Of a stretch of DNA of 64,000 nt, positions 26,500 through 35,216 are shown in pieces. A program made the translations under genes and the position numbers. Where the stretch lies: positions 2,914,001-2,978,000 of the forward strand of contig NZ_CP047650.1 in NCBI RefSeq assembly GCF_009906855.1, given 5' to 3'. Positions within the stretch are counted from its first letter, which is position 1. Every line of letters starts with the position of its first letter. The DNA comes from Xylophilus rhododendri (GTDB taxonomy: Bacteria; Pseudomonadota; Gammaproteobacteria; Burkholderiales; Burkholderiaceae_C). Below the pieces are notes generated by a model. The model was not told the origin of the DNA, searched no databases, and saw nothing but the letters and a program-made list of their open reading frames with translations.

Positions 26500-27939
26500 A
26501 TGCCCAGCTTTTCCTCCTCGCGCCGCGCCGCCGCCGCCCTGCTCTTGTCCCTGGCGCTGCCGGGCCTGCCCCTGACGGCCGCCGCGCAGAGCGCCGAGCG
26601 CCTGCCGCCCGAGGTGGAAGCCGCGCTGCAGCGGGCGCGCCTGCCGGCCGATGCGCTGTCAGTGATCGTGGCGCCGGCCGATGGCGGCGCCGCGCGCCTG
26701 CGCTGGCGTGCCGAGCGGCCGGTCAATCCCGCTTCGGTGATGAAGCTGGTCACCACCTATGCGGCGCTCGACATCCTCGGGCCGGCCTTCCGCTGGAACA
26801 CGCCGGTGACGCTCGGCGGCCCGGTCGATACCGACGGCACGCTGCAGGGCGATGTGTTCATCAAGGGCCAGGGCGATCCGTCCATGGTGATGGAGCGCCT
26901 GTGGCTGCTGCTGCGGCGCCTGCAGGCCCAGGGCGTGAAGAACATCGCTGGCGACATCGTGCTCGACCGCAGCGCCTTCGTGCTGCCGCCGCACGACGCG
27001 GCCGCCTTCGACGGCGAGCCCAGCAAGCCCTACAACGCCGCGCCGGACGCGCTGCTGATCAACTTCCGCGCCCTCACCCTGGGCTTCGTGCCCGAGCCCG
27101 CCATCGGGCGTGCGCGGGTCATGGTCGATCCGCCGCTGGCCGGCCTGAAGCTGCCCGACACCGTGCCCCTGGCGCCGGCCCGCACCGCCTGCGGCGACTG
27201 GCGCGGCGCGCTGCAGGCCGACCTGTCCAGTCCGGACCGTATCGCCTTCGCCGGCAGCTACGCGGCCGAATGCGGCGAGAAGAGCTGGCCGGTGGCCTAT
27301 GCCGATCCGGACCACTACGCGGAGCGCGCCATCTCCGGCATGTGGCGAGCCATGGGCGGTCGCCTGGCCGGGCGCGTGCGCGAGGGCCGGGCGCCGGCCG
27401 GCTTCGCGCCCGCCTTCAGCGCCGCCTCGCCCACCCTGGCCGAGGTGATCCGCGACATCAACAAGTACAGCAACAACGTGATGGCCCAGCAGGTCTTTCT
27501 CACGCTGTCGCTGCAGGCCGGCGGCAGCGGCAGCTTCGAGGCCTCCCGTGCGCTGGTGCAGGGCTGGTGGCGCGCGCGTTTTCCGGATGTGGAGCCGCCG
27601 GTGCTGGACAACGGCGCCGGTCTCAGCCGCGAAGGCCGCATCAGCGCCCAGGCCCTGGCGCGCCTGCTGCAGGCCGCCTGGCGCTCGCCGCTGATGCCCG
27701 ACCTGGCCGCATCGCTGCCCATGGCGGGCATCGACGGCACCCTGCGCCGCAGCCAGGCGGCGGCCGGCAGCGCCCACCTGAAAACCGGCAGCCTGAACGA
27801 CGTGGCCGCCGTGGCTGGCTATGTGCACACCGCCAGCGGGCGGCGCTGGGTGCTGGTGGCGGTGGCCAACGATCCGAATGCGGCAGCAGCCCGGCCGGCT
27901 TTCGATGCGCTGGTGAACTGGGCCGCGCGGCAGCCCTGA
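26500..27939 (+). CDS. dacB: D-alanyl-D-alanine carboxypeptidase/endopeptidase (PBP4)
   Basis: A 479-residue class C penicillin-binding protein that trims or cleaves peptidoglycan peptides in the periplasm. The signal peptide is about residues 1-30, ending LTAAAQS. Active-site motifs are S79-VM-K82 (PASVMKL), SNN in KYSNNVMAQQ near 328, and KTG in HLKTGSLNDV near 428. A PBP4-type insertion domain between the first two motifs is present. ATG 26500 was preferred over an upstream in-frame start because it gives a clean signal peptide. Confidence 0.94.
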   Translation: MPSFSSSRRAAAALLLSLALPGLPLTAAAQSAERLPPEVEAALQRARLPADALSVIVAPADGGAARLRWRAERPVNPASVMKLVTTYAALDILGPAFRWNTPVTLGGPVDTDGTLQGDVFIKGQGDPSMVMERLWLLLRRLQAQGVKNIAGDIVLDRSAFVLPPHDAAAFDGEPSKPYNAAPDALLINFRALTLGFVPEPAIGRARVMVDPPLAGLKLPDTVPLAPARTACGDWRGALQADLSSPDRIAFAGSYAAECGEKSWPVAYADPDHYAERAISGMWRAMGGRLAGRVREGRAPAGFAPAFSAASPTLAEVIRDINKYSNNVMAQQVFLTLSLQAGGSGSFEASRALVQGWWRARFPDVEPPVLDNGAGLSREGRISAQALARLLQAAWRSPLMPDLAASLPMAGIDGTLRRSQAAAGSAHLKTGSLNDVAAVAGYVHTASGRRWVLVAVANDPNAAAARPAFDALVNWAARQP

Positions 27940-27950
27940 CCGCCATGGAA

Positions 27951-27982
27951 AAAGCCCGCCGGGCTTGCGCGCGGCGGGCTTT
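27951..27982. terminator. Bidirectional terminator between dacB and the GDSL-like gene
   Basis: AAAGCCCGCC (27951-27960) pairs perfectly with GGCGGGCTTT (27973-27982) around a 12-base loop. The minus-strand reading continues into five Ts and the plus-strand stem itself ends in TTT. It serves both convergent genes, better the minus-strand one. Confidence 0.8.
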
Positions 27983-28009
27983 GCTCGCGGGCCTGCGAGG
28001 CCCGGCCGT

Positions 28010-28966
28010 TCAGAACCGCAGGCGCAGGCGGTCGTAGGCGTAGTTGCCGAACAGGCGCTGCGCCTGGGGCGTGAAGTACACGAAGTCGGCGAACTCGTAG
28101 AGGTTGATGTCCAGCCCGCTGGCGATGGTGCCGGTGTTGCACAAGGCCGAGTTGACCTGGCCGTTGCCGATGCCGATCCCGGGACCGGAATCGACCGAGG
28201 TGCACACCACGGTGCCGCTGTCGGTGAAGCTGTAGCTGCTGGGGTAGGCCGTGATCAGGTTGTAGTAGTACTGCGCATCGACATACAGCACGTTCGCGCC
28301 CAGGTCGGCGATCGCCAGTTCCAGCGCGGTGTTGAAGGCGGTGGCGGCGGCGCTCAGGAGCGTGCCCTGGCCGCTGGTCGCGCCCAGGGGAGAGCGGGAC
28401 AGGTCGTAGACGCCGGTCGACATCACGTACTTGGCACCGGCCGTCACCATGCGGCGCACCTGCGCGCCGAGTTCGGTGCCGGCGGTGCGGGCCTGGGCGA
28501 CGTACTGGTCGCTGGTGATGGTGCCCGCGCGGTAGGCGGCAAAGCCCGCCAGCAGGTCGGAAGTGCCGCCGCCGACCAGGATCAGGTCGCTCGACTTGGG
28601 CGAGTCGGAGGCCAGGAAGCTGCTGATCTGCTCGGTCACCGTCGGCGTGCTGGCCACGCCGGCGGCATCGGGATGCAGGGTCACGCGGGCATTGCCCACG
28701 GCGTAGCCGGTGCCGCCCGAGGACTGCGGGGTGATGCCCACGCCGTAGCGCGAGGCCAGCTGCTGGGCCCAGATGTTGACCGTGCCGTCGTTGACGGTAT
28801 AGCGGGTGCCGGTCTGGCCGACGTCGCTCAGGCCATCGCCGAACACGACGAAACGGCTGGGGCTGATCGCGGAATCGACGGTGCCGGAACCGCAGGCGGC
28901 GAGCAGCGCGGCCGATGCGCACGCGATGGTCAGCACGGCGGTGCGGCGCAACCAGGAAACAGTCAT
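28010..28966 (-). CDS. GDSL/SGNH-hydrolase-like lipoprotein with altered catalytic residues
   Basis: A 318-residue predicted lipoprotein: the signal ends LLAACGSG with the lipid-modified Cys at residue 25. The fold is that of GDSL esterases, with block I VVFGDGLSDVG near residue 39-49, block III-like ILVGGGTSDLL near 130, and a C-terminal YFTPQAQRLFGNYAYDRL block. The usual nucleophile Ser of GDS is Gly. The catalytic His expected after Asp in block V is Tyr (ADFVYFTP). Esterase activity by the standard mechanism is therefore doubtful; a binding or structural role is possible. It is monocistronic between two terminator/gap regions. Confidence 0.8.
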   Translation of the reverse strand: MTVSWLRRTAVLTIACASAALLAACGSGTVDSAISPSRFVVFGDGLSDVGQTGTRYTVNDGTVNIWAQQLASRYGVGITPQSSGGTGYAVGNARVTLHPDAAGVASTPTVTEQISSFLASDSPKSSDLILVGGGTSDLLAGFAAYRAGTITSDQYVAQARTAGTELGAQVRRMVTAGAKYVMSTGVYDLSRSPLGATSGQGTLLSAAATAFNTALELAIADLGANVLYVDAQYYYNLITAYPSSYSFTDSGTVVCTSVDSGPGIGIGNGQVNSALCNTGTIASGLDINLYEFADFVYFTPQAQRLFGNYAYDRLRLRF

Positions 28967-29035
28967 GAAAATCTCCGTCTGAAAAGTGGGGGGAGTGTAG
29001 CGAGCGGGTGGAAAGCCGGCGGTATCACCTTGGTT

Positions 29036-30046
29036 TCATTCGGCCGCGGCGCGCTGCAGGCGGTCGCGCACGCCGTCCCAGGCGGGATCGGCGGGCGGCG
29101 TTTCCACCCAGATCAGGGCCACGCCCTGCCGGTCGAAATCGCGCAGGGCGGCGAACAATTCGTGAGCGGCGGCCAGGGCGTCGCCGGGCATGGGCCGCAG
29201 CAGCACCGAGGGCGAGGGCGCCCGGATGGCCGAGCGGGCATACACCGCGATGCGCCTGGCGTCGGCGCCCAGCACATCGAGCGCGGACTGCAGCTCGCGG
29301 GCGCCCATCAGCCGCACCTTGGCGCGCGGCGCGTAATGCGATTCCAGCGTGCCGGAGGCGCGGGGCGCCGCGGTCTCCAGGCTCTGCGGCGAGCGCAGCG
29401 GCTGGCCGCAGGCGGCTTCGACCTGCGCGGCGGTCACGGCGCCCGGGCGCAGCAGCACCGGCGCGCCGCGGCTGCAATCGACGATGGTCGATTCGATGCC
29501 CACATCGCACGGGCCGCCATCGAGCACCAGCAGGTCGAAGTCGAACTCGGCCGCCACATGGGCGGCGGTGGTCGGGCTGACCCGGCCGAACTGGTTGGCG
29601 CTGGGCGCGGCCACGCCGTACACGCCGCGTGCCAGGCAAGCGGTGAGCACCGCCATGGCCACCGGATGCGAGGGGCAGCGCAGGCCGACCGAATCCTGCC
29701 CGGCGGCGGCCACGGCGGCGTGTTCCGGGCGGCGCGGCAGGATCAGGGTGAGCGGGCCGGGCCAGAAGGCATCGATCAGCCGGGCCGCGAAATCCGGCAC
29801 ATCAGCCGCGTAGCGGGCCAGTGCCTCGGGCCTTTGCCCCGGGGCGCTCGGGGGCGCCAGGTGCACGATCAGCGGATGGTCGCTGGGCCGCCCCTTGGCC
29901 GTGAAGATGGCCGCCACGGCGCTGGCGTCGTCGGCGTTGGCCGCCAAACCGTAGACCGTCTCGGTCGGCAGGCCGACGAGCCGGCCCTGCGTCAGCGCCT
30001 CGGCGGCGCGGGCGATGGCCCCGGGATCCTGTCCGTCCAGCACCAT
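29036..30046 (-). CDS. tsaC: L-threonylcarbamoyladenylate synthase, Sua5 type
   Basis: A 336-residue enzyme that makes threonylcarbamoyl-AMP from Thr, bicarbonate and ATP for t6A tRNA modification. The YrdC domain is residues 1-205, with LPTETVYGLAANA near 25-37, SVGLRCPSH near 120 and APSANQFGRVSPT near 149. A C-terminal Sua5 domain (about 220-336) follows a linker containing the ESHYAPRAKV block, so it is Sua5- rather than short TsaC-type. It follows purK by two bases; the purE-purK-sua5 order is typical of Burkholderiales. Confidence 0.94.
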   Translation of the reverse strand: MVLDGQDPGAIARAAEALTQGRLVGLPTETVYGLAANADDASAVAAIFTAKGRPSDHPLIVHLAPPSAPGQRPEALARYAADVPDFAARLIDAFWPGPLTLILPRRPEHAAVAAAGQDSVGLRCPSHPVAMAVLTACLARGVYGVAAPSANQFGRVSPTTAAHVAAEFDFDLLVLDGGPCDVGIESTIVDCSRGAPVLLRPGAVTAAQVEAACGQPLRSPQSLETAAPRASGTLESHYAPRAKVRLMGARELQSALDVLGADARRIAVYARSAIRAPSPSVLLRPMPGDALAAAHELFAALRDFDRQGVALIWVETPPADPAWDGVRDRLQRAAAE

Positions 30047-30048
30047 GG

Positions 30049-31215
30049 TCAGAAGGCTTCGATGCCCAGCAGCGCGCAGGCCGCCAGGGCGGCGTCGCGC
30101 GCGCCCCGGGCGTCGGCCGCGGTGAAGGTGAGGTGGCCCATCTTGCGGCCGGGCTTGGCATCGCGCTTGCCGTACAGGTGCAGGTGGGCGCCGGGCAGGG
30201 CCAGCACTTCGGCCCAGGCGGGGGTGCGCTGCGTGCCGGCGACATCGAACCACAGGTCGCCCAACAGGTTGAGCATCACGGCGGCGCTGTGCTGGCGCGG
30301 CTGCACCAGCGGCAGGCCGCAGAGCGTGCGCACCTGCAGGTCGAACTGCGAGCTGTCGCAGGCGTCGATCGTGTAGTGGCCGCTGTTGTGCGGGCGCGGG
30401 GCGATCTCGTTGACCACCAGGCGGCCGTCGGCCAGCACGAAGAATTCGACGCAGAGCACACCGACATAGTCCAGGCCGTCGGCGATCGCATGCGCCGAGC
30501 GCACCGCCTCGGCCGCCAGCGCCGCGTCGATGTTGCCGGCGTGGACCTCGGTCACCGCCAGGATGCCCTCGCGGTGCAGATTGCGCTGCACCGGGAAATG
30601 CACGAAGGCGCCGTCGCGCCCGCGTGCCAGCACCACCGAGCATTCGGCGGCCAGGGGCAGCATCTGCTCCAGCACGCAGGGCACGCGGCCAAGTCTTTCC
30701 CAGGCGGCGGCCAGCGCGGCGGCATCGGCAACACGGGCCTGGCCCTTGCCGTCGTAACCCATGCGGGAGGTCTTGAGGATGCCCGGCAGCAGGCGGGCAT
30801 CGACGGCGGCCAGCTGCTCGGCCGTCTCGATCACCGCATAGGGCGCGCAGGGCACGCCGCAGGCCACGAAGTGCGCCTTCTCGGCCGCGCGGTCCTGGGC
30901 GATGCCCACGGCGCGCGCGGCGGGCGATACCGGCAGCCGCGTGGCCAGCGTGGCCAGCGAGGGCGCGGGCACGTTCTCGAATTCGGTGGTGACGGCGGCG
31001 CACAGGCCCGCCAGTTCGGCCAGGCCGGCGGCATCGTCGTAAGCCGTGCGGACATGGTGATGGCTGACCCGGCCGGCGGGGCTGTCCGGATCGGCGTCCA
31101 GCACCGCGGTGAAATAGCCCAGGCTCTGGGCCGAGTGCACGAACATGCGGCCCAGCTGGCCGCCGCCGAGCACACCCAGCGTGGCGCCGGGCAGGATGGG
31201 GGTCTGGACGGTCAT
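30049..31215 (-). CDS. purK: 5-(carboxyamino)imidazole ribonucleotide synthase PurK
   Basis: A 388-residue ATP-grasp enzyme converting AIR, bicarbonate and ATP to N5-CAIR in purine synthesis. The N-terminal nucleotide fold starts [13 protein letters not shown] near residue 13. The ATP-grasp core contains [14 protein letters not shown] near 148, [13 protein letters not shown] near 185 and [13 protein letters not shown] near 265-277, all expected for PurK. Its start overlaps the purE stop by three bases, giving translational coupling. Confidence 0.96.
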   Translation of the reverse strand: MTVQTPILPGATLGVLGGGQLGRMFVHSAQSLGYFTAVLDADPDSPAGRVSHHHVRTAYDDAAGLAELAGLCAAVTTEFENVPAPSLATLATRLPVSPAARAVGIAQDRAAEKAHFVACGVPCAPYAVIETAEQLAAVDARLLPGILKTSRMGYDGKGQARVADAAALAAAWERLGRVPCVLEQMLPLAAECSVVLARGRDGAFVHFPVQRNLHREGILAVTEVHAGNIDAALAAEAVRSAHAIADGLDYVGVLCVEFFVLADGRLVVNEIAPRPHNSGHYTIDACDSSQFDLQVRTLCGLPLVQPRQHSAAVMLNLLGDLWFDVAGTQRTPAWAEVLALPGAHLHLYGKRDAKPGRKMGHLTFTAADARGARDAALAACALLGIEAF

Positions 31216-31715
31216 GCGGCGTTGCCGGTGTCGGGCAGCGCCATGGCGCGGGCGGCCTCGGTCTGCGCCGCGCGGAAGGCTTCGAGCTGGCCGCGCAGGG
31301 CCGCGTCGGTGCTGGCCAGCATGGCGACGGCGAAGAGGGCGGCATTGGCCGCGCCGGCCGCGCCGATGGCAAAGGTCGCCACCGGAATGCCCTTGGGCAT
31401 CTGCACGATGCTGTGCAGCGAATCCACGCCCTGCAGATGCCGGCTGGCCACCGGCACGCCGAGCACCGGCACGGTGGTCTTGGCCGCCAGCATGCCGGGC
31501 AGGTGGGCGGCGCCGCCGGCACCCGCGATGATGGCCCGCAGGCCGCGCCCGGAGGCCGCCTCGGCGTAGGCGAACATGTCGTCGGGCATGCGGTGCGCCG
31601 AAACCACCCGGGCCTCGTACACGATGCCGAACTGCTGAAGAATTTGCGTGGCCTGTGCCATGGTGTCCCAGTCGCTGCTGGACCCCATGACCACGCCGAC
31701 CTGAACCGGACCCAT
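31212..31715 (-). CDS. purE: N5-carboxyaminoimidazole ribonucleotide mutase PurE
   Basis: A 167-residue class I PurE that converts N5-CAIR to CAIR. Conserved motifs are [13 protein letters not shown] near residue 8, [12 protein letters not shown] near 42 (catalytic His), [11 protein letters not shown] near 70 and [12 protein letters not shown] near 107. The ATG at 31715 follows AGGAG six bases upstream. It heads the purE-purK-sua5 operon. purC, usually just upstream, is instead about 28 kb away at 59396. Confidence 0.96.
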   Translation of the reverse strand: MGPVQVGVVMGSSSDWDTMAQATQILQQFGIVYEARVVSAHRMPDDMFAYAEAASGRGLRAIIAGAGGAAHLPGMLAAKTTVPVLGVPVASRHLQGVDSLHSIVQMPKGIPVATFAIGAAGAANAALFAVAMLASTDAALRGQLEAFRAAQTEAARAMALPDTGNAA

Positions 31716-31741
31716 GACTGCTCCTGTGTAGAGAGCGCGCG

Positions 31742-31747
31742 ATTTTA
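31742..31747 (-). promoter_or_regulatory. Candidate -10 element of the purE promoter
   Basis: On the minus strand TAAAAT matches five of six -10 consensus positions, 27 bases before the purE start. A good -35 hexamer is not visible at the right distance. The divergent gene cnoX begins 76 bases to the right, so the 107-bp gap must hold both promoters. Confidence 0.35.
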
Positions 31748-31822
31748 CCGGGTGCACCCCGGCACACGCCGCGGCCCGCGAATCGTGCTTGAATCCCGCC
31801 TTTCCATCCGTATCTCGAAACG

Positions 31823-32710
31823 ATGATCGACGTCACCGTAGAAAACTTCGAAACCGAAGTCATCGCCGCCTCCCAGACCGTGCCGGTGCTGGTGGATTTC
31901 TGGGCGCCCTGGTGCGGCCCCTGCAAGTCGCTGGGCCCGGTGCTGGAGAAGCTGGAGACCGCTTACGAAGGCCGCTTCAAGCTGGTCAAGATCGACTCCG
32001 ACCAGGAGCAGCAGCTCGCCGCCGCCTTCGGCATCCGCAGCATCCCGACCTGCGTGCTGCTGATGAACGGCCAGCCGGTGGACGGCTTCATGGGCGCCCT
32101 GCCCGAAGGCCAGGTGCGCGAGTTCCTCGACAAACACGTGCCGCCCGCCGATGAGGCAGAGCCCGAACCCGAGCCCGCCGAAGAAGCCCTGGCAGAGGAA
32201 GACGACGACAGCGCGCTCGAACGCCTGCAGGCCGCCGTCGCCACCGACCCGGCCGACGACGCGGCCCGCTTCGCCTACGTCAAGCTGCTGATGCAGCTCG
32301 GCCGCAGCGACGATGCCAAGGTGGCCTTCGCCCCCGTCATCGCCAAGGCCGGGCTCGACCGCCGGCTCGACGCCCTGCAGCGCTGGATGAAGGCCGACGA
32401 CTTCGCGCAGGACGCCGACCTCGCCGCCATCGAGGCCCGCATCGCCGCCAACCGCCGCGACTTCGACGCCCGCTTCGAACGCGCCCAGCTGCTGATCGCC
32501 GCCCAGGCCTGGACCGAGGCCATGGACGAGCTGCTGGAGATCCTGATGCGCGACAAGGCCTGGAGCGAGGACCTGGCGCGCAAGACCTTCATCGCGGTGC
32601 TGGAGATCATCCAGCCGCCGCCGGTCAAGGTGGCCGACGGCCAGATCCCGCCGGAAGACCCGACGGTGGCCACCTACCGTCGTCGCCTGAGCAGCGTGGT
32701 GCTCAGCTGA
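31823..32710 (+). CDS. cnoX: CnoX-like thioredoxin-TPR fusion (YbbN family)
   Basis: A 295-residue protein. It has an N-terminal thioredoxin domain (about 1-105) with the active site WAPWCGPC (Cys31, Cys34) and the cis-Pro region [12 protein letters not shown]. An acidic linker (about 108-130) and a C-terminal TPR-like co-chaperone domain (about 135-285) follow. In E. coli CnoX one catalytic Cys is missing; here both are present, so thiol-disulfide activity is likely in addition to holdase or chaperonin-linked function. Monocistronic, between divergent purE and convergent namA-like gene (six bases apart). Confidence 0.88.
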   Translation: MIDVTVENFETEVIAASQTVPVLVDFWAPWCGPCKSLGPVLEKLETAYEGRFKLVKIDSDQEQQLAAAFGIRSIPTCVLLMNGQPVDGFMGALPEGQVREFLDKHVPPADEAEPEPEPAEEALAEEDDDSALERLQAAVATDPADDAARFAYVKLLMQLGRSDDAKVAFAPVIAKAGLDRRLDALQRWMKADDFAQDADLAAIEARIAANRRDFDARFERAQLLIAAQAWTEAMDELLEILMRDKAWSEDLARKTFIAVLEIIQPPPVKVADGQIPPEDPTVATYRRRLSSVVLS

Positions 32711-32716
32711 GCCGAT

Positions 32717-33832
32717 TCAGCGCTGGCCGAGCCGGGAGCCCTTGAACAGGTTCTTGAACTCGGCCGGCTGCGAGCGCCAGTACTGCGGCGGCGCATCCAC
32801 CTGCGCGCCCAGGGCGGCCGCCGCGTGCCAGGGCCAGCGCGCGTCGTAGAGCACCGCACGCGCGATGCCGACCGCGTCGGCCTGGCCGCCGGCCACGATG
32901 TCCTCGGCCTGCTGCGGCTCGGTGATCAGGCCCACGGCGATGGTCGGCAGGCCGGTCGCCTCCTTCACCTTCTGCGCGAAGCTCACCTGGTAGCCCGGGC
33001 CCACCGGAATCTTCTGCAGCGGCGAGACACCGCCGGTGGACACATGGATCGCATCGCAGCCGCGCGCCTTCAGCGCCTGCGCGAAGGCGATGGTGCTTTC
33101 CAGGTCCCAGCCGCCCTCGACCCAGTCGCTGGCCGACACCCGGATCCACACCGGCAGCTCGGCCGGGAAGGCGGCACGCACCGCGTCGAACACCTCCAGC
33201 GGAAACCGCATGCGGTTCTCCAGGCTTCCGCCGTATTCGTCGGTGCGCTGGTTGGCCAGGGGCGACAGGAACTGGTGCAGCAGGTAGCCGTGGGCGCCGT
33301 GGATCTCGATGCCTTCGATGCCCAGGCGCGCGCAGCGCCGGGCGGCCTCGGCGAAGCCTTCGCGCACACGCGCCAGGCCAGCGGCGTCCAGCGCCAGCGG
33401 TGCCTCCTCGGTCGGCCCGTGCGGCACGGCCGAAGGCGCGACGGCCTGCCAGTGGCCGGGCTGGCCGCTGGGGATCTGCTGGCCGCCCATCCAGGGCGCC
33501 TGGCTCGAAGCCTTGCGCCCGGCATGGCCGAGCTGCACCGCCAGCTTGATCGGCGAGTGCTGGCGGATGGCCTTCAGCACCCGGGCCAGCGCGGCCTCGT
33601 TCGCGTCCGAATACAGGCCCAGGTCGGTCGGCGTGATGCGGCCTTCGGGCAGCACGGCGGTGGCTTCCAGGATCAGCAGGCCGGCGCCCGACAGGGCCAG
33701 CGAGCCGAGATGGATCATGTGCCAGTCGGTGGCGTTGCCGTCTTCGGCCGAGTACTGGCACATGGGCGCGATCACGACGCGGTTGGACAGCGGCAGCTGG
33801 CCGATCTGCCAAGGGGAAAAGAGCTGGCTCAA
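32717..33832 (-). CDS. namA: NADH:flavin oxidoreductase, old yellow enzyme (YqjM/NamA class)
   Basis: A 371-residue FMN-dependent ene-reductase with a TIM-barrel fold, reducing activated C=C bonds with NAD(P)H. YqjM-class marks are the Cys in APMCQYSA near residue 25, the substrate-binding HGAHGYLLHQF near 180 with paired His, and the NQRTDEYGGSLENR block near 197. The C-terminal FMN-phosphate region GGQADAVGIARAVL near 325 is intact. It is convergent with cnoX and divergent from the porin gene, across a 193-bp gap. Confidence 0.92.
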   Translation of the reverse strand: MSQLFSPWQIGQLPLSNRVVIAPMCQYSAEDGNATDWHMIHLGSLALSGAGLLILEATAVLPEGRITPTDLGLYSDANEAALARVLKAIRQHSPIKLAVQLGHAGRKASSQAPWMGGQQIPSGQPGHWQAVAPSAVPHGPTEEAPLALDAAGLARVREGFAEAARRCARLGIEGIEIHGAHGYLLHQFLSPLANQRTDEYGGSLENRMRFPLEVFDAVRAAFPAELPVWIRVSASDWVEGGWDLESTIAFAQALKARGCDAIHVSTGGVSPLQKIPVGPGYQVSFAQKVKEATGLPTIAVGLITEPQQAEDIVAGGQADAVGIARAVLYDARWPWHAAAALGAQVDAPPQYWRSQPAEFKNLFKGSRLGQR

Positions 33833-33928
33833 GGGCGACTCCGAAAGGGTTGGAAGGGCGGAACCGACAAATTATGGGAGCGCTGCGAAATCCGCGCCCG
33901 GCGCCCCAGTGTTGTGCATTTGCCTCAA

Positions 33929-33951
33929 ATCTCCCGGGTTTTCCCGGAGAT
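33929..33951. promoter_or_regulatory. Inverted repeat upstream of the porin gene
   Basis: ATCTCCCGGG and TCCCGGAGAT form a 10-bp stem with one mismatch and one G-T pair around TTT, about 75 bases before the porin start. It could be an operator or a leader hairpin. Nothing else is recognised in the 193-bp namA-porin gap apart from an A-rich stretch (CTACAAAAAGC) just before the porin ATG. Confidence 0.3.
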
Positions 33952-34025
33952 GTCACATCAACCATTTCAAATTGCGGGAGCTGCCTGACCGCAAGCTGAC
34001 CTCGTCAACCTACAAAAAGCATCCA

Positions 34026-35096
34026 ATGAAGAAGACCCTCGTCGCCATCGCCGCACTGACCGCCTCCCTCGGTGCATTCGCCCAATCCAACGTCACCCTG
34101 TTCGGCGTGCTCGACGCCTCGCTGGCCCGCATCTCCAGCGGCGGCAGCCATGTCACCGGCCTGGCCACCGGCGACCAGACCAGCAGCCGCCTGGGTTTTC
34201 GCGGTACCGAAGACCTCGGCGGCGGCCTGTCGGCCGGCTTCTGGCTCGAAGGCGGCGTGACGCTGGACAACGGCGGCGGCACGGGTTCGGGCACCGGCTT
34301 CGGTTTCGAACGCCGCTCCACCCTGAGCCTGGCCGGCAACTTCGGCGAAGTGCGCCTGGGCCGTGACAAGACCCCGCAGTACCTGAACATCGAGACCTTC
34401 GATCCCTTCGCCGACATCGGCGTGGGCGGCGTCGGCGCTTCCAACATGATCGGCAGCACCTCCACCGCCACCGGCACGCCTGAGGGCAGCGCACCCAAGC
34501 GCGCCAGCAACAGCGTGCAGTACATCCTGCCGGCCTCGCTGGGCGGCTTCTACGGCCAGGCCATGTACGCCTTCGGCGAGCAGGCTTCCAACGTCGCCAA
34601 CGACGACCTGCGCAACTCCTTCGGCCTGCGTGGCGGCTACATGGCCGGCCCGCTGAACCTGGCCCTGGCCTACGGTGAAGTCACCGGCGGCACGACCACC
34701 ACCGAATCCAAGTTCAAGAGCACCAACCTGGGCGCTTCCTACAACTTCGGCATGGTCAAGCCCATGGTGCAGTACGCCCAGGAAAAGGGCCTGAACCGCA
34801 AGATGGACATGTACCTGATCGGCGCCACCGCCCCCCTGGGCGCCGGCGAACTGCGCGTGGCCTTCAGCACCATCCAGCGCAAGGACCTCGACAACGCCGA
34901 CTCGAAGAAGCTGGCCATCGGCTACGGCTACAACCTGTCGAAGCGGACCCAGGTCTACGCGACCATCGCCCGCGTGAGCAACGACGGCGCCGCCGCCCGC
35001 GGCCTGGCCGTGTCCTCGTCCTCGCTGGCCAGCCCCACCATCGCCAACGGCGCCAACGTGACCGGCTACGAACTGGGCCTGCGCCACAGCTTCTAA
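34026..35096 (+). CDS. General diffusion porin (OmpC/Neisseria-type trimeric porin)
   Basis: A 356-residue outer-membrane porin of the betaproteobacterial Gram-negative porin family. A clean signal peptide covers residues 1-20, ending SLGAFAQS. The mature protein begins with VTLFGVLDASL, contains SRLGFRGTEDLGGGL near residue 55 and FGEVRLGRDKTP near 110, and ends with GLRHSF, the terminal Phe recognised by the BAM machinery. The ATG at 34026 is the only start giving this signal. Likely strongly expressed, with two intrinsic terminators downstream. Confidence 0.95.
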   Translation: MKKTLVAIAALTASLGAFAQSNVTLFGVLDASLARISSGGSHVTGLATGDQTSSRLGFRGTEDLGGGLSAGFWLEGGVTLDNGGGTGSGTGFGFERRSTLSLAGNFGEVRLGRDKTPQYLNIETFDPFADIGVGGVGASNMIGSTSTATGTPEGSAPKRASNSVQYILPASLGGFYGQAMYAFGEQASNVANDDLRNSFGLRGGYMAGPLNLALAYGEVTGGTTTTESKFKSTNLGASYNFGMVKPMVQYAQEKGLNRKMDMYLIGATAPLGAGELRVAFSTIQRKDLDNADSKKLAIGYGYNLSKRTQVYATIARVSNDGAAARGLAVSSSSLASPTIANGANVTGYELGLRHSF

Positions 35097-35105
35097 GCAG
35101 GCTGT

Positions 35106-35143
35106 CCGGGACTGCGGTCCCGGCCGAAATGTTTTCGGTTTTT
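35106..35143 (+). terminator. Porin terminator, proximal
   Basis: Two adjacent hairpins: CCGGGAC/GTCCCGG (35106-35123), then CCGAAA/TTTCGG with a 3-base loop (35124-35138) followed by five Ts. It begins ten bases after the porin stop. Confidence 0.7.
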
Positions 35144-35167
35144 CAGAGTTTTTCCAAGCGAGTTTTC

Positions 35168-35199
35168 GGGCTGGCATCGGCAGGTTCCAGCCCTTTTTT
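35168..35199 (+). terminator. Porin terminator, distal
   Basis: GGGCTGG (35168-35174) pairs with CCAGCCC (35187-35193) around a 12-base loop, followed by six Ts. It is a strong plus-strand intrinsic terminator placed just before the convergent end of the cellulose cluster. On the minus strand there is no T-run, so it does not obviously end that operon. Confidence 0.75.
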
Positions 35200-35216
35200 G
35201 CGTCCGCCCGCCGGGC

